A stretch of 8,008 nt of DNA from Dethiothermospora halolimnae (GCF_037577855.1 NZ_JBAKFX010000092.1:1-8008); one strand, 5' to 3'; positions 1-7,637 are shown, counted from the first letter of the stretch. Translations and numbers: made by a program. The notes: generated by a model from the letters alone, not told the origin.

Positions 1-144
1 GTTAGACATTATACTTCTTTTCAAAATTAGTTAACATCTTATCTCATATTTATACGACGCTAGTCGCTTTTAAAAATTTTCGGATGAAAGTTTTGGTTTG
101 AATAAATCTTCATGCGATTCCCGTGAATTTAAATATTAATATCC

Positions 145-173
145 TTCTTTTTTTATTATTTCTTTGTTATAAT
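145..173 (+). promoter_or_regulatory. Probable sigma-A promoter for miaB and the YlbF/YmcA-like gene
   Basis: A perfect TATAAT -10 box lies at 168-173, preceded by TG at 165-166, giving an extended -10 (TGnTATAAT). The segment one spacer length upstream (TTCTTT, 145-150) is a poor -35 match, but an extended -10 can compensate for that. The predicted start of transcription is near 180, leaving a leader of about 55 nt before miaB. The same TGnTATAAT arrangement recurs in front of mutS. A Shine-Dalgarno sequence and a real gene downstream support the call; AT-rich background makes any single -10 match less certain. Confidence 0.6.
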
Positions 174-221
174 TAATTATGATTATAAGGATAATACTTA
201 TTATTGATATAGATATTTAAT

Positions 222-228
222 GAGGAGG
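222..228 (+). promoter_or_regulatory. Ribosome binding site that fixes the miaB start
   Basis: GAGGAGG lies 6 nt before the ATG at 235. An in-frame ATG at 220 directly abuts and overlaps this Shine-Dalgarno sequence and has no binding site of its own, so the ATG at 235 is the supported start. Confidence 0.85.
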
Positions 229-234
229 ATTTTC

Positions 235-1569
235 ATGGAAAATAATAAAAAATATATGATCGAAACCTGGGGTTGTCAGATGAATGAACATGATTCTGAA
301 AAAATGTCAGGTATGTTAGAAACAATGGGCTACTCAAAGGTAGAAGATAGGGAAAAGTCTGACCTAATTATATATAATACTTGTTTAGTTAGAGAAAATG
401 CAGAACTTAAGGTTTATGGTAACCTAGGAGAGCTAAAGTCATTAAAAAGAAAAAATCCAGATTTAATAATCGGTATATGTGGTTGTATGATGCAAAAAAA
501 AGAAGTTAGAGATGTTATTAAAGAGAAGTACGGTTTTGTTGATTTAATATTTGGAACCCATAACCTTCACAAATTACCAGAGTTAATTGCTAATCATAAC
601 CAAACCTCTAAAATGATTGTTGATGTTTGGGAAGAGGGTGGAAAAATAGTTGAAGGAGTTCCTGCAAAAAGAAAGCATGATTTTAAAGCTTTTATAAACA
701 TTATGTATGGTTGTAATAATTTTTGTTCATACTGTATAGTTCCCTATACTAGAGGAAGGGAAAGAAGTAGGGACCCAGAGGATATATTAAATGAAGTATT
801 TAAACTGGCAAAGGAAGGGTATAAAGAAATTACATTGTTAGGACAGAATGTAAATTCATACGGAAAAACTTTAGAAAGCAAACTGTCTTTTGCTCAACTA
901 TTACGAATGATAAATGAAGTTGATGGTATAGAACGGATTAGATTTATGACATCTCACCCTAAAGATTTATCTGAAGAGTTAATATATGCCATGAGGGATT
1001 GTAATAAAGTTTGTGAACATCTTCATATTCCTTTCCAAGCTGGAAGTAATAGAGTGTTAAAAATAATGAATAGAAAATATACTAAGGAAAAATATTTAGA
1101 ATTAATAGGTAAAATTAAAAAAGAGATACCCAATATCTCATTAACTACAGATATCATAGTAGGATTTCCAGGGGAAACTGAGGAAGATTTTGAAGAAACT
1201 CTAAATGTGGTTAAAGAAGTAGGCTTTGATTCTGCTTTTACTTTCTTATATTCTAAAAGGGAAGGTACTCCCGCTGCTAAAATGGAAAATCAAATTCCTG
1301 ATAACATAAAACATGAAAGATTCCAGAGGTTATTAGATACCCTTAAACCATTGAGTCATAAATCAAACGAAAAATATAATGGGGAAGTAGTTGAAGTTTT
1401 AGTTGAAGGAACAAGTAAAACAGATGATACTGTATTAAGCGGAAGAACAAGAACTAATAAGTTAGTCCACTTTAAAGGTGATAAAGGTTTAAGGGGACAA
1501 CTAGTAAATGTTAAAATAACTACCACTAAGACGTGGACACTAGAAGGAATTTTGACTTATGAAGAGTAA
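235..1569 (+). CDS. miaB: tRNA-2-methylthio-N6-dimethylallyladenosine synthase MiaB
   Basis: This radical-SAM methylthiotransferase converts i6A to ms2i6A at position 37 of tRNAs reading UNN codons, acting in the cytoplasm after MiaA. From the ATG at 235 it is 444 aa, normal for the family. The N-terminal UPF0004 domain (about 7-125) carries the three cysteines of the auxiliary 4Fe-4S cluster: C14 (WGCQMN), C50 (NTC) and C84 (CGCM). The radical-SAM core has the CxxxCxxC motif at C160, C164 and C167 (YGCNNFCSYC), followed by VPYTRGRERSR, and a conserved IIVGFPGE segment at 307-314. A TRAM RNA-binding domain occupies about 378-442. The motif set and the YlbF/YmcA, mutS and miaA neighbours favour MiaB over the paralogues MtaB and RimO. 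Its last 11 nt overlap the next gene, suggesting translational coupling. Confidence 0.96.
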   Translation: MENNKKYMIETWGCQMNEHDSEKMSGMLETMGYSKVEDREKSDLIIYNTCLVRENAELKVYGNLGELKSLKRKNPDLIIGICGCMMQKKEVRDVIKEKYGFVDLIFGTHNLHKLPELIANHNQTSKMIVDVWEEGGKIVEGVPAKRKHDFKAFINIMYGCNNFCSYCIVPYTRGRERSRDPEDILNEVFKLAKEGYKEITLLGQNVNSYGKTLESKLSFAQLLRMINEVDGIERIRFMTSHPKDLSEELIYAMRDCNKVCEHLHIPFQAGSNRVLKIMNRKYTKEKYLELIGKIKKEIPNISLTTDIIVGFPGETEEDFEETLNVVKEVGFDSAFTFLYSKREGTPAAKMENQIPDNIKHERFQRLLDTLKPLSHKSNEKYNGEVVEVLVEGTSKTDDTVLSGRTRTNKLVHFKGDKGLRGQLVNVKITTTKTWTLEGILTYEE

Positions 1570-1939
1570 AAAAGCTTTAGATAAAGCAAGGGAGTTAGCT
1601 AGGGCTATAGTAGAATCTGAAGAATATATATTATTAAAGGAGTCTGAAAAGTCTCTTCATAATGATAAAAAAGCTTCTGACCTTTTATCGACCTATAATA
1701 AAAAGCTTGATAAGTTTAATGAGATAAAATTTAAGAGAGATGAAGAACTATTAAAAAAATACCATGAAGAGATAACAAAATTAAAAGATGATATAGACAA
1801 CAATACCACTATCAATAATCTTTATAGATGTCAAAAAAATTATGATAATCTAATCTCTAATATTAATAATATTATAAATTATTTTACTGGAAATGATAAG
1901 AAAAGTAAATGTGGTAACTGCAGTGGATGCAAAGGCTAA
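1559..1939 (+). CDS. YlbF/YmcA (RicA/RicF)-family protein with C-terminal cysteine cluster
   Basis: This is a 126-aa, highly charged, mostly alpha-helical protein of the Com_YlbF type. The opening ALDKARELARAIVESEEY and the following helices with KKASDLLSTYNKKLDKF match the family pattern. In B. subtilis, YmcA (RicA), YlbF (RicF) and YaaT (RicT) form a complex that binds 4Fe-4S clusters and affects RNA processing, competence, sporulation and biofilm formation. There ymcA also directly follows miaB (ymcB), so position favours a RicA counterpart, though I cannot exclude a YlbF-like assignment. The C terminus ends in CGNCSGCKG with cysteines at 118, 121 and 124, which looks like a metal or Fe-S ligand set; C91 is a further cysteine. 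The ATG at 1559 lies inside the end of miaB and has an AAGGA site about 10 nt upstream. The stop codon falls inside a terminator-like palindrome. Family membership is fairly secure; the biochemical role here is inferred. Confidence 0.85.
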   Translation: MKSKKALDKARELARAIVESEEYILLKESEKSLHNDKKASDLLSTYNKKLDKFNEIKFKRDEELLKKYHEEITKLKDDIDNNTTINNLYRCQKNYDNLISNINNIINYFTGNDKKSKCGNCSGCKG

Positions 1940-1957
1940 GTTTAAACTTAGCCTTTT
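1931..1957 (+). terminator. Palindromic terminator overlapping the stop codon of the YlbF/YmcA-like gene
   Basis: AAAGGCTAAGTTT (1931-1943) is followed directly by its exact reverse complement (1944-1956), a perfect 26-bp palindrome. As RNA it would fold as an 11-bp stem with a UUAA loop, ending in a short run of four T (1954-1957). The TAA stop at 1937-1939 lies within the left arm. The T-run is short, so termination may be incomplete and some readthrough into mutS is possible. Confidence 0.7.
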
Positions 1958-1963
1958 ATGTAC

Positions 1964-1993
1964 TTATAAATATATTTTTTATTATGATATAAT
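1964..1993 (+). promoter_or_regulatory. Probable sigma-A promoter for mutS-mutL-miaA-hfq
   Basis: A perfect TATAAT lies at 1988-1993 with TG at 1985-1986, an extended -10 (TGnTATAAT). The region around 1964-1970 (TTATAA) is a weak -35. Transcription would start near 2000, giving a leader of about 25 nt before mutS. The position directly after a terminator-like palindrome and before the first gene of a closely spaced cluster supports the call. Confidence 0.65.
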
Positions 1994-2011
1994 ATTGATA
2001 ATTGATAAAAT

Positions 2012-2017
2012 GGAGGG
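2012..2017 (+). promoter_or_regulatory. Ribosome binding site that fixes a TTG start for mutS
   Basis: GGAGGG lies 7 nt before the TTG at 2025. The in-frame ATG at 2010 shares its G with this site and therefore has no Shine-Dalgarno sequence at a usable distance. The protein begun at TTG opens MAKLTPMMKQY, matching the usual MutS N terminus (B. subtilis MAGYTPMIQQY, from memory). Confidence 0.75.
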
Positions 2018-2024
2018 AAAAAAA

Positions 2025-4718
2025 TTGGCGAAATTAACACCAATGATGAAACAATATATGGAAATCAAGGAAAAACATAAAGACTCTATTCTATTCTTTA
2101 GACTAGGGGATTTCTATGAGATGTTCTTTGATGATGCTTTAACGGCATCTAAAGAGCTAGAGATAGCCCTTACGGCTAGAAATTGTGGTCAAGATGAAAA
2201 GGCTCCAATGTGTGGTGTTCCCTATCATTCATCTAAATCTTATATAGCCAAGCTTGTAGAAAAGGGTTATAAAGTTGCTATATGTGAACAAGTAGAGGAC
2301 CCTTCTGAGGCAAAGGGCATAGTTAAAAGAGATGTGGTACGGATAGTAACCCCTGGAACAATAACCGATTCAGAAATTTTAAATGAAAAAGAGAATAACT
2401 ACTTGTGCTCTGTATTTATAGATGATGATGGACTGGGAGTCTCCTATGTTGACATATCTACAGGAGATATGTACACAACTGAACAAAAGGATAATCTAAG
2501 TAATAACATAAATACTCTAATAGACGAATTAGCTAAGATTAATCCAACTGAAATAATAGCTAATAACTTTTTATATGAAAGGGAAGAATTAAAGCAACAA
2601 ATAGTTAATAGGTTTAATGTTGTTCTTAATCATTATTATGATTGGGCATTTGATTTATCTACTGCAAGAAAGGCTATAGAAAATCAGCTTTCTGTTATAA
2701 GTCTAGACGGGTTTGGTCTAGAGGATAGTAACAACTCTATAAAAGCAGCGGGAGCTTTGATAGAATATCTTAATGAAACCCAAAAGCAATCTTTAGAACA
2801 CTTAAACACAATAGTTCCCTATTATATAGATAGATATATGGTATTAGATATCAATACTAGAAGGAACCTAGAGTTGACGGAGACATTAAGGGATAAAACT
2901 AAAAAGGGTTCCCTATTGTGGGTATTAGATAAAACATCTACAGCAATGGGAAGTAGGATGTTAAAGAAATGGATCGAAGAACCTTTAGTAGACTCCGATG
3001 AAATAAAAAACCGACTGGACCCGATTGAAAGTTTAGTTGATAATGTTGTCATTATGGATGATATAAAAGAATTATTAAAGGAAGTATATGATATAGAAAG
3101 ACTTGTTGGTAAAATCTCCTACGGAAACTGTAATGGAAGGGATTTAGTTTCCCTTAAAAATTCAATATCAATTTTGCCTGAATTAAAAAAATTACTTATA
3201 CAAGAAGATTTAAATAAGTTATCTGTACTTGGAAGTAATATGGATACTCTAGAAGATATATTTAAGTTAATAGATGATTCTATAGTAGATGACCCTCCTG
3301 TAACCCTTAAGGAAGGAGGCATCATAAAGGGAGAATATAATAAAGATCTCTATGAATTAAGGGAAGCCTCGACAAATGGTAAACAATGGATAAGTGAATT
3401 GCAGCAAAGAGAGAGGGAAAGAACAGGGGTCAAATCCTTGAAAGTAGGATACAATAAAGTGTTTGGTTATTATATAGAACTAACTAAGACAAATATTGAC
3501 TTAGCTCCCGATAACTATATAAGAAAACAGACACTATCCAATTCTGAAAGATTTATAACCCCTGAGTTAAAAGAAATGGAGTCCAAAATCTTAGGTGCAG
3601 AAGAAAAAATGACCACTTTAGAATACCAATTATTTCTTGAAATTAGGGATGAAATAAAGGCAAATATTAAAAGAATTCAAAAAACAAGTAAAATAGTTTC
3701 TACTGTAGATGTATTATCTTCTTTAGCTACTGTGGCATTTAAAAATAACTATATTAGACCTAGTATTAATACAGAAGGTATAATGAATATAGAAAATGGT
3801 AGACATCCGGTGGTGGAAATAATGTTAGAGGATGGTCAGTTTGTCCCTAATGATACTTTATTAGATAATAAAGATAATAGGATATCTATTATAACTGGAC
3901 CGAATATGGCAGGTAAATCCACTTATATGAGACAAGTGGCCCTTATCACTTTAATGGCACAAATAGGTAGCTTTATTCCAGCTGATAATGCAAATATACC
4001 CGTTGTAGATAGAATATTTACACGGGTAGGGGCATCGGATAACTTAGCCCAAGGTCAAAGTACCTTTATGGTTGAAATGAGTGAAGTAGCCAATATACTT
4101 AATAATGGTACAAAAAATAGTTTAATCATTTTAGATGAGATCGGTAGGGGTACAAGTACCTATGATGGTCTTAGTATAGCTTGGTCTGTGGTTGAGTATA
4201 TAGCTAATAAAACAAAAATAGGAGCTAAAACCTTATTTGCAACCCATTATCATGAGCTTACAGAACTAGAAGGTAAAATAGATGGAGTTAATAATTATAG
4301 GATTTGTGTTAAAGAAGAGGGAGAAGATATAATCTTTTTAAGAAAGATTGCAAAGGGAGGAACAGATAGGAGCTATGGGATAGAAGTTGCTAGATTAGCT
4401 GGAGTCCCTAGAGAAGTAATAAATAGAGCTAATAATATACTAAAGGATTTAGAAGATAGAGATATTAATAAAGATAATGTAAAGGAAATTAACGTTAATG
4501 AAGAACTTAAAGAATCTAGTGATGTTAAAGAGGTTGCTTTCACAAGTTATAACATTGAAGATAATAATATAGATAAAGATAGTTTACAGTTAGACCTTTT
4601 CGCAGTAAAGGAAAAGGAATTAATTGATAAAATTAAGTCTATAGACATGATGAAAGTTACTCCCCTAGATGCCATAAACATATTATATGATTTGGTTAGT
4701 AAAACAAAAGAAATATAG
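2025..4718 (+). CDS. mutS: DNA mismatch repair protein MutS
   Basis: MutS recognises base mismatches and small loops, forms an ATP-bound sliding clamp on DNA and recruits MutL. From TTG 2025 it is 897 aa, slightly longer than typical because of an acidic, Asn-rich insertion near the C terminus. The mismatch-recognition Phe-X-Glu is F30-Y31-E32 in the GDFYEMF segment. The middle connector, lever and clamp domains follow. The C-terminal ABC-type ATPase has Walker A GPNMAGKST (625-633, K631), the DNLAQGQSTF signature loop, Walker B LIILDEIGRGTST with D704-E705, and the ATHYHEL switch histidine. QLDLF at 855-859 matches the beta sliding clamp binding motif, and the last about 30 residues (VTPLDAINILYDL) resemble the conserved MutS C-terminal helical segment. 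It is first in a unit with mutL 9 nt downstream. No key residue appears to be missing. Confidence 0.98.
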   Translation: MAKLTPMMKQYMEIKEKHKDSILFFRLGDFYEMFFDDALTASKELEIALTARNCGQDEKAPMCGVPYHSSKSYIAKLVEKGYKVAICEQVEDPSEAKGIVKRDVVRIVTPGTITDSEILNEKENNYLCSVFIDDDGLGVSYVDISTGDMYTTEQKDNLSNNINTLIDELAKINPTEIIANNFLYEREELKQQIVNRFNVVLNHYYDWAFDLSTARKAIENQLSVISLDGFGLEDSNNSIKAAGALIEYLNETQKQSLEHLNTIVPYYIDRYMVLDINTRRNLELTETLRDKTKKGSLLWVLDKTSTAMGSRMLKKWIEEPLVDSDEIKNRLDPIESLVDNVVIMDDIKELLKEVYDIERLVGKISYGNCNGRDLVSLKNSISILPELKKLLIQEDLNKLSVLGSNMDTLEDIFKLIDDSIVDDPPVTLKEGGIIKGEYNKDLYELREASTNGKQWISELQQRERERTGVKSLKVGYNKVFGYYIELTKTNIDLAPDNYIRKQTLSNSERFITPELKEMESKILGAEEKMTTLEYQLFLEIRDEIKANIKRIQKTSKIVSTVDVLSSLATVAFKNNYIRPSINTEGIMNIENGRHPVVEIMLEDGQFVPNDTLLDNKDNRISIITGPNMAGKSTYMRQVALITLMAQIGSFIPADNANIPVVDRIFTRVGASDNLAQGQSTFMVEMSEVANILNNGTKNSLIILDEIGRGTSTYDGLSIAWSVVEYIANKTKIGAKTLFATHYHELTELEGKIDGVNNYRICVKEEGEDIIFLRKIAKGGTDRSYGIEVARLAGVPREVINRANNILKDLEDRDINKDNVKEINVNEELKESSDVKEVAFTSYNIEDNNIDKDSLQLDLFAVKEKELIDKIKSIDMMKVTPLDAINILYDLVSKTKEI

Positions 4719-4727
4719 GTGATATAA

Positions 4728-6650
4728 ATGAGTAATATTAAATTGTTAGACGACAAAACTATAAATAAAATTGCAGCAGGTGAGGTGGTGGAAAGACCAT
4801 CCTCTGTTGTAAAGGAACTTATAGAAAATTCCATTGATGCAAACTCTTCTTCAATCATTATTGAGATAAAGTCTGGAGGTAAGAAATATATAAGAATTAC
4901 CGACAATGGTGATGGTATAGAAAATGATGATATAGATTTAGCTTTTATTAGACATTCCACCAGTAAAATAAATTCAATCGAAGATTTGGAAAAAGTTAAT
5001 TCTCTGGGATTTAGAGGAGAAGCCTTGGCAAGTATTGCAGCTGTTTCTCAAGTGGAATTAATAACTAAAACAGCCTCTTCCATGTCTGGTATACAGGTAG
5101 AGGTTAGTGGTGGTGGTAAAGCTTCTAAAAAGGAAGTGGGGTGTCCTAAGGGCACAACTATAATAGTAAAAAATATATTTTTTAATGTTCCAGTTAGAAG
5201 AAAGTTTTTAAAAAGTGATTCCAGTGAAGCTTCCCAAATAAGTGATATTATATACAAACTGGCTCTAAGTAATCCAAATATTTCATTTAAATATATTAAA
5301 GATGATAAGCTAATACTAAAAACGCCGGGAAAAGGAAACCTGCTGAATACTATATATAGCCTTTTTGGTAAACAATATGCCAAGTCCTTAATTGATATAA
5401 ACTATAATGGTGAAGATTTAAAAGTCAACGGTATGATTTCTTTACCTTCATTTACTAGGGGAAATAGAAGTCATCAGTATCTTTTTGTAAACGGAAGATA
5501 TGTAGAAAATGGAAATATATCAAGATATATAGAAAATGCATATAAATCATTGGTTCCAATAAATAGGTTCCCTATTTTTATAGTATTCATAGAAACAAGT
5601 CCCGATGAGGTAGATGTAAATGTACACCCAAATAAAATTGAAGTTAGGTTTAATAGACTTGATGATATAAAAAATAAACTGTTTAAGCTTATTAAAGATC
5701 AGTTTAAAAAGAAAAATCTTATTCCTGAGGTTAATATTACGACAAAGAAAAAGAAGGAAGAAAAAGGGGTTCAGGATAATTTTATTGATATAGTTAAAGA
5801 AAAGAAACAAAAAGAAACCAAATCCAACTCAACTTTAGACTTAAGTTCTGACTCAACTTCAAATAAAAGTCTTCCAACCTTTATAGATCAAAAAAAGGTA
5901 GATGTTTATAAACACGACTTTAAAAAGGATACTGATTTAGACATAAATGAAAGCTGTGGGGATAATTATGGGCTAAACAATGGACCTAACATAATAAATA
6001 ATGAAAACAAGAAAGCTAAAGAAGATAGTTTAAAAAATGTTAATGATAGTTATAATGATAGTGTGGAAGTCTTGCCTGATATTAAAATAATAGGGATACT
6101 ATTTAGTACTTATATTCTTGCTCAAGATGGTAACGATACCTTTTATATGATAGATCAACATGCTGCCCATGAAAGGGTTATGTATGAAAAACTTAAAAAT
6201 CAATATGAAAAAGAAAATGTTTTAATTCAAGAACTTTTAGCTCCAGAAATTATAGAATTAACTAATAGAGAGATAGAAATTGTTAAAGATAATATAGAGA
6301 TTTTTCAAAAGGTTGGTTTTTTGATTGAAGATTTTGGTTCTAATTCAATTATATTAAGGGGAGTTCCAATGTTATTTGGAGATCCAAACTCTAAAAGCCT
6401 ATTTTTAGATATATTAGATAAACTTAACAGTGAGATAAATAGTGGTTATAATCTAAGGATAGAAAAAATTATGAAAATGTCCTGTACTAGTGCTATAAAA
6501 GCAGGAGATAATATATCCGATGTTGAAGTTAATAGATTAATAGAGGATTTAAAAAAAGCTAAAGAACCATATACTTGTCCCCATGGAAGACCTATAATTA
6601 TTAAAATGTCTAAATATGAAATAGAAAAAAAGTTTAAACGTATACAGTAA
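4728..6650 (+). CDS. mutL: DNA mismatch repair endonuclease MutL
   Basis: MutL is the ATP-dependent partner of MutS and, in bacteria without MutH, nicks the new strand. It is 640 aa, normal for the family. The GHKL ATPase domain (1 to about 330) shows AAGEVVERPSSVVKELIENSIDA with E30 and N34 as likely catalytic and Mg-binding residues, D59-NGDG and GFRGEAL (94-100). A Lys/Asn/Ser/Asp-rich linker runs from about 335 to 450. The C-terminal dimerisation and nuclease domain has the endonuclease signature DQHAxxExxxxE at 476-487, SCTSAIKAG near 586 and CPHGRPI from C617, with H619. QELLAP at 501-506 fits the clamp-binding motif seen in B. subtilis MutL (QEMIVP). The ATG at 4728 has an AGGTGAT site overlapping the mutS stop, so translation is probably coupled. 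Confidence 0.98.
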   Translation: MSNIKLLDDKTINKIAAGEVVERPSSVVKELIENSIDANSSSIIIEIKSGGKKYIRITDNGDGIENDDIDLAFIRHSTSKINSIEDLEKVNSLGFRGEALASIAAVSQVELITKTASSMSGIQVEVSGGGKASKKEVGCPKGTTIIVKNIFFNVPVRRKFLKSDSSEASQISDIIYKLALSNPNISFKYIKDDKLILKTPGKGNLLNTIYSLFGKQYAKSLIDINYNGEDLKVNGMISLPSFTRGNRSHQYLFVNGRYVENGNISRYIENAYKSLVPINRFPIFIVFIETSPDEVDVNVHPNKIEVRFNRLDDIKNKLFKLIKDQFKKKNLIPEVNITTKKKKEEKGVQDNFIDIVKEKKQKETKSNSTLDLSSDSTSNKSLPTFIDQKKVDVYKHDFKKDTDLDINESCGDNYGLNNGPNIINNENKKAKEDSLKNVNDSYNDSVEVLPDIKIIGILFSTYILAQDGNDTFYMIDQHAAHERVMYEKLKNQYEKENVLIQELLAPEIIELTNREIEIVKDNIEIFQKVGFLIEDFGSNSIILRGVPMLFGDPNSKSLFLDILDKLNSEINSGYNLRIEKIMKMSCTSAIKAGDNISDVEVNRLIEDLKKAKEPYTCPHGRPIIIKMSKYEIEKKFKRIQ

Positions 6651-6661
6651 AGGATGATATA

Positions 6662-7609
6662 ATGACTAAAAAGAAACCATTATTTATTTTGGTAGGACCT
6701 ACCGCTGTAGGAAAAACAAGTACTTCTATTAATCTAGCAAAACAGTTAAATGGAGAAATTATTTCAGCAGATTCTATGCAAATATATAAGTATATGGATA
6801 TTGGAACTGCCAAAGTAACCGACGAAGAAAAGCAGGGCATAAAACATTATTTAGTGGATGAAATCTTTCCCAATGAGAAATTCTCAGCTGCAGATTTTCA
6901 AAAAAGGGCAAATAAATATATAAGCCAGATATTAGTTAAAGATAAGATGCCCATAGTAGTAGGGGGAACAGGACTTTATGTAAATTCATTGGTATATGAC
7001 TTGGATTTTACTAAGGCTATATCTAATAATGAATTAAGAAAGAAGTTTGAAAGTGAAGCCTCTAGATATGGAAATGACTATGTAATGGAGAAACTAAAGG
7101 AAGTGGACCTTAAATCCGCTAAAAGAATACACATAAATGATACCAAAAGAATAATAAGAGCTCTTGAGGTCTACCACGAAACAGGAAAACCAATGTCTGA
7201 ATCATACAATAACTTTAGAAAACCAAACCCATTATATGATATAGCATTTGTAGGGCTTTATATGGATAGAAAAAAGCTATATGATAGAATCAACTATAGG
7301 GTGGATAAGATGATAGAAGAGGGACTAATTGATGAGGTTAAAAACCTTATAAATATGGGATATGATAAAGATTTAGCTTCAATGCAGGGCTTAGGTTACA
7401 AAGAAATTATTAATTGGTTAGATGGAAAATATGATTTTGAAGAAGCCATTAGAATACTTAAAAGGGATTCTAGACGTTTTGCCAAAAGACAATTAACATG
7501 GTTTAGACGTGATAATAGAATAAAGTGGTTTGATGTTGAAAAATGTAGTGATAAAAAAGATTTATCTAAAAACATAGCTAACTATGTTAGGAAAAAGTTA
7601 AATTATTAA
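6662..7609 (+). CDS. miaA: tRNA dimethylallyltransferase MiaA
   Basis: MiaA transfers the dimethylallyl group of DMAPP to N6 of adenosine 37 in tRNAs reading UNN codons, making i6A, the substrate of the MiaB encoded upstream. It is 315 aa, a normal length. Visible motifs are the P-loop GPTAVGKTS (12-20), the catalytic-aspartate segment SADSMQIYKYMDIGTAK (D37), GGTGLY (101-106) in the substrate channel, MQGLGYKEI (241 onward) and RRFAKRQLTWFRR (from 271). Motif order and content match MiaA throughout with no gaps. The ATG at 6662 follows an AAAGGA site that overlaps the mutL stop codon, 11 nt away, consistent with cotranscription and probable coupling. Confidence 0.97.
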   Translation: MTKKKPLFILVGPTAVGKTSTSINLAKQLNGEIISADSMQIYKYMDIGTAKVTDEEKQGIKHYLVDEIFPNEKFSAADFQKRANKYISQILVKDKMPIVVGGTGLYVNSLVYDLDFTKAISNNELRKKFESEASRYGNDYVMEKLKEVDLKSAKRIHINDTKRIIRALEVYHETGKPMSESYNNFRKPNPLYDIAFVGLYMDRKKLYDRINYRVDKMIEEGLIDEVKNLINMGYDKDLASMQGLGYKEIINWLDGKYDFEEAIRILKRDSRRFAKRQLTWFRRDNRIKWFDVEKCSDKKDLSKNIANYVRKKLNY

Positions 7610-7624
7610 ACAAATATATATATT

Positions 7625-7631
7625 GGAGGGG
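7625..7631 (+). promoter_or_regulatory. Ribosome binding site that fixes a GTG start for hfq
   Basis: GGAGGGG lies 6 nt before the GTG at 7638. The in-frame TTG at 7623 overlaps this site and has no upstream Shine-Dalgarno sequence. With the GTG start, Q8 and D9 fall at the same positions as in E. coli Hfq. Confidence 0.8.
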
Positions 7632-7637
7632 ATAGTA

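Noticed and set aside
55..71. CGAC-GCTA-GTCG hairpin followed by a short T-run, as a terminator of an upstream gene
   Set aside because: The stem is only 4 bp and the T-run is short and interrupted soon after. It is too weak to call, and no upstream coding frame is visible in the window.
1..144. Tail of an upstream gene, or a riboswitch or T-box leader
   Set aside because: All three plus-strand frames meet a stop by position 34 and no minus-strand frame is convincing. No conserved riboswitch or T-box element is recognisable.
1893..2024. N-terminal extension of mutS by 44 residues from ATG 1893
   Set aside because: It would overlap the YlbF/YmcA-like gene, cross the terminator palindrome and the promoter, and has no similarity to MutS N termini. 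The Shine-Dalgarno sequence and the MAKLTPMMKQY opening support TTG 2025.
4547..4960. Minus-strand open frame of 137 codons across the mutS-mutL junction
   Set aside because: It lies antisense to two clear genes, its translation looks like low-complexity Ser/Ile-rich shadow sequence, and no family is recognisable.
5048..5383. Minus-strand open frame of 111 codons inside mutL
   Set aside because: It is antisense to the conserved MutL ATPase domain. The coding signal belongs to the plus strand. Other minus-strand frames at 2822-3052, 3119-3325, 5547-5810 and 6634-6840 were rejected for the same reason.
5730..6070. Frameshift or foreign insertion in the low-complexity middle of mutL
   Set aside because: The frame stays open and both flanking domains are intact. 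Lys/Asn/Ser-rich variable linkers are normal in MutL.
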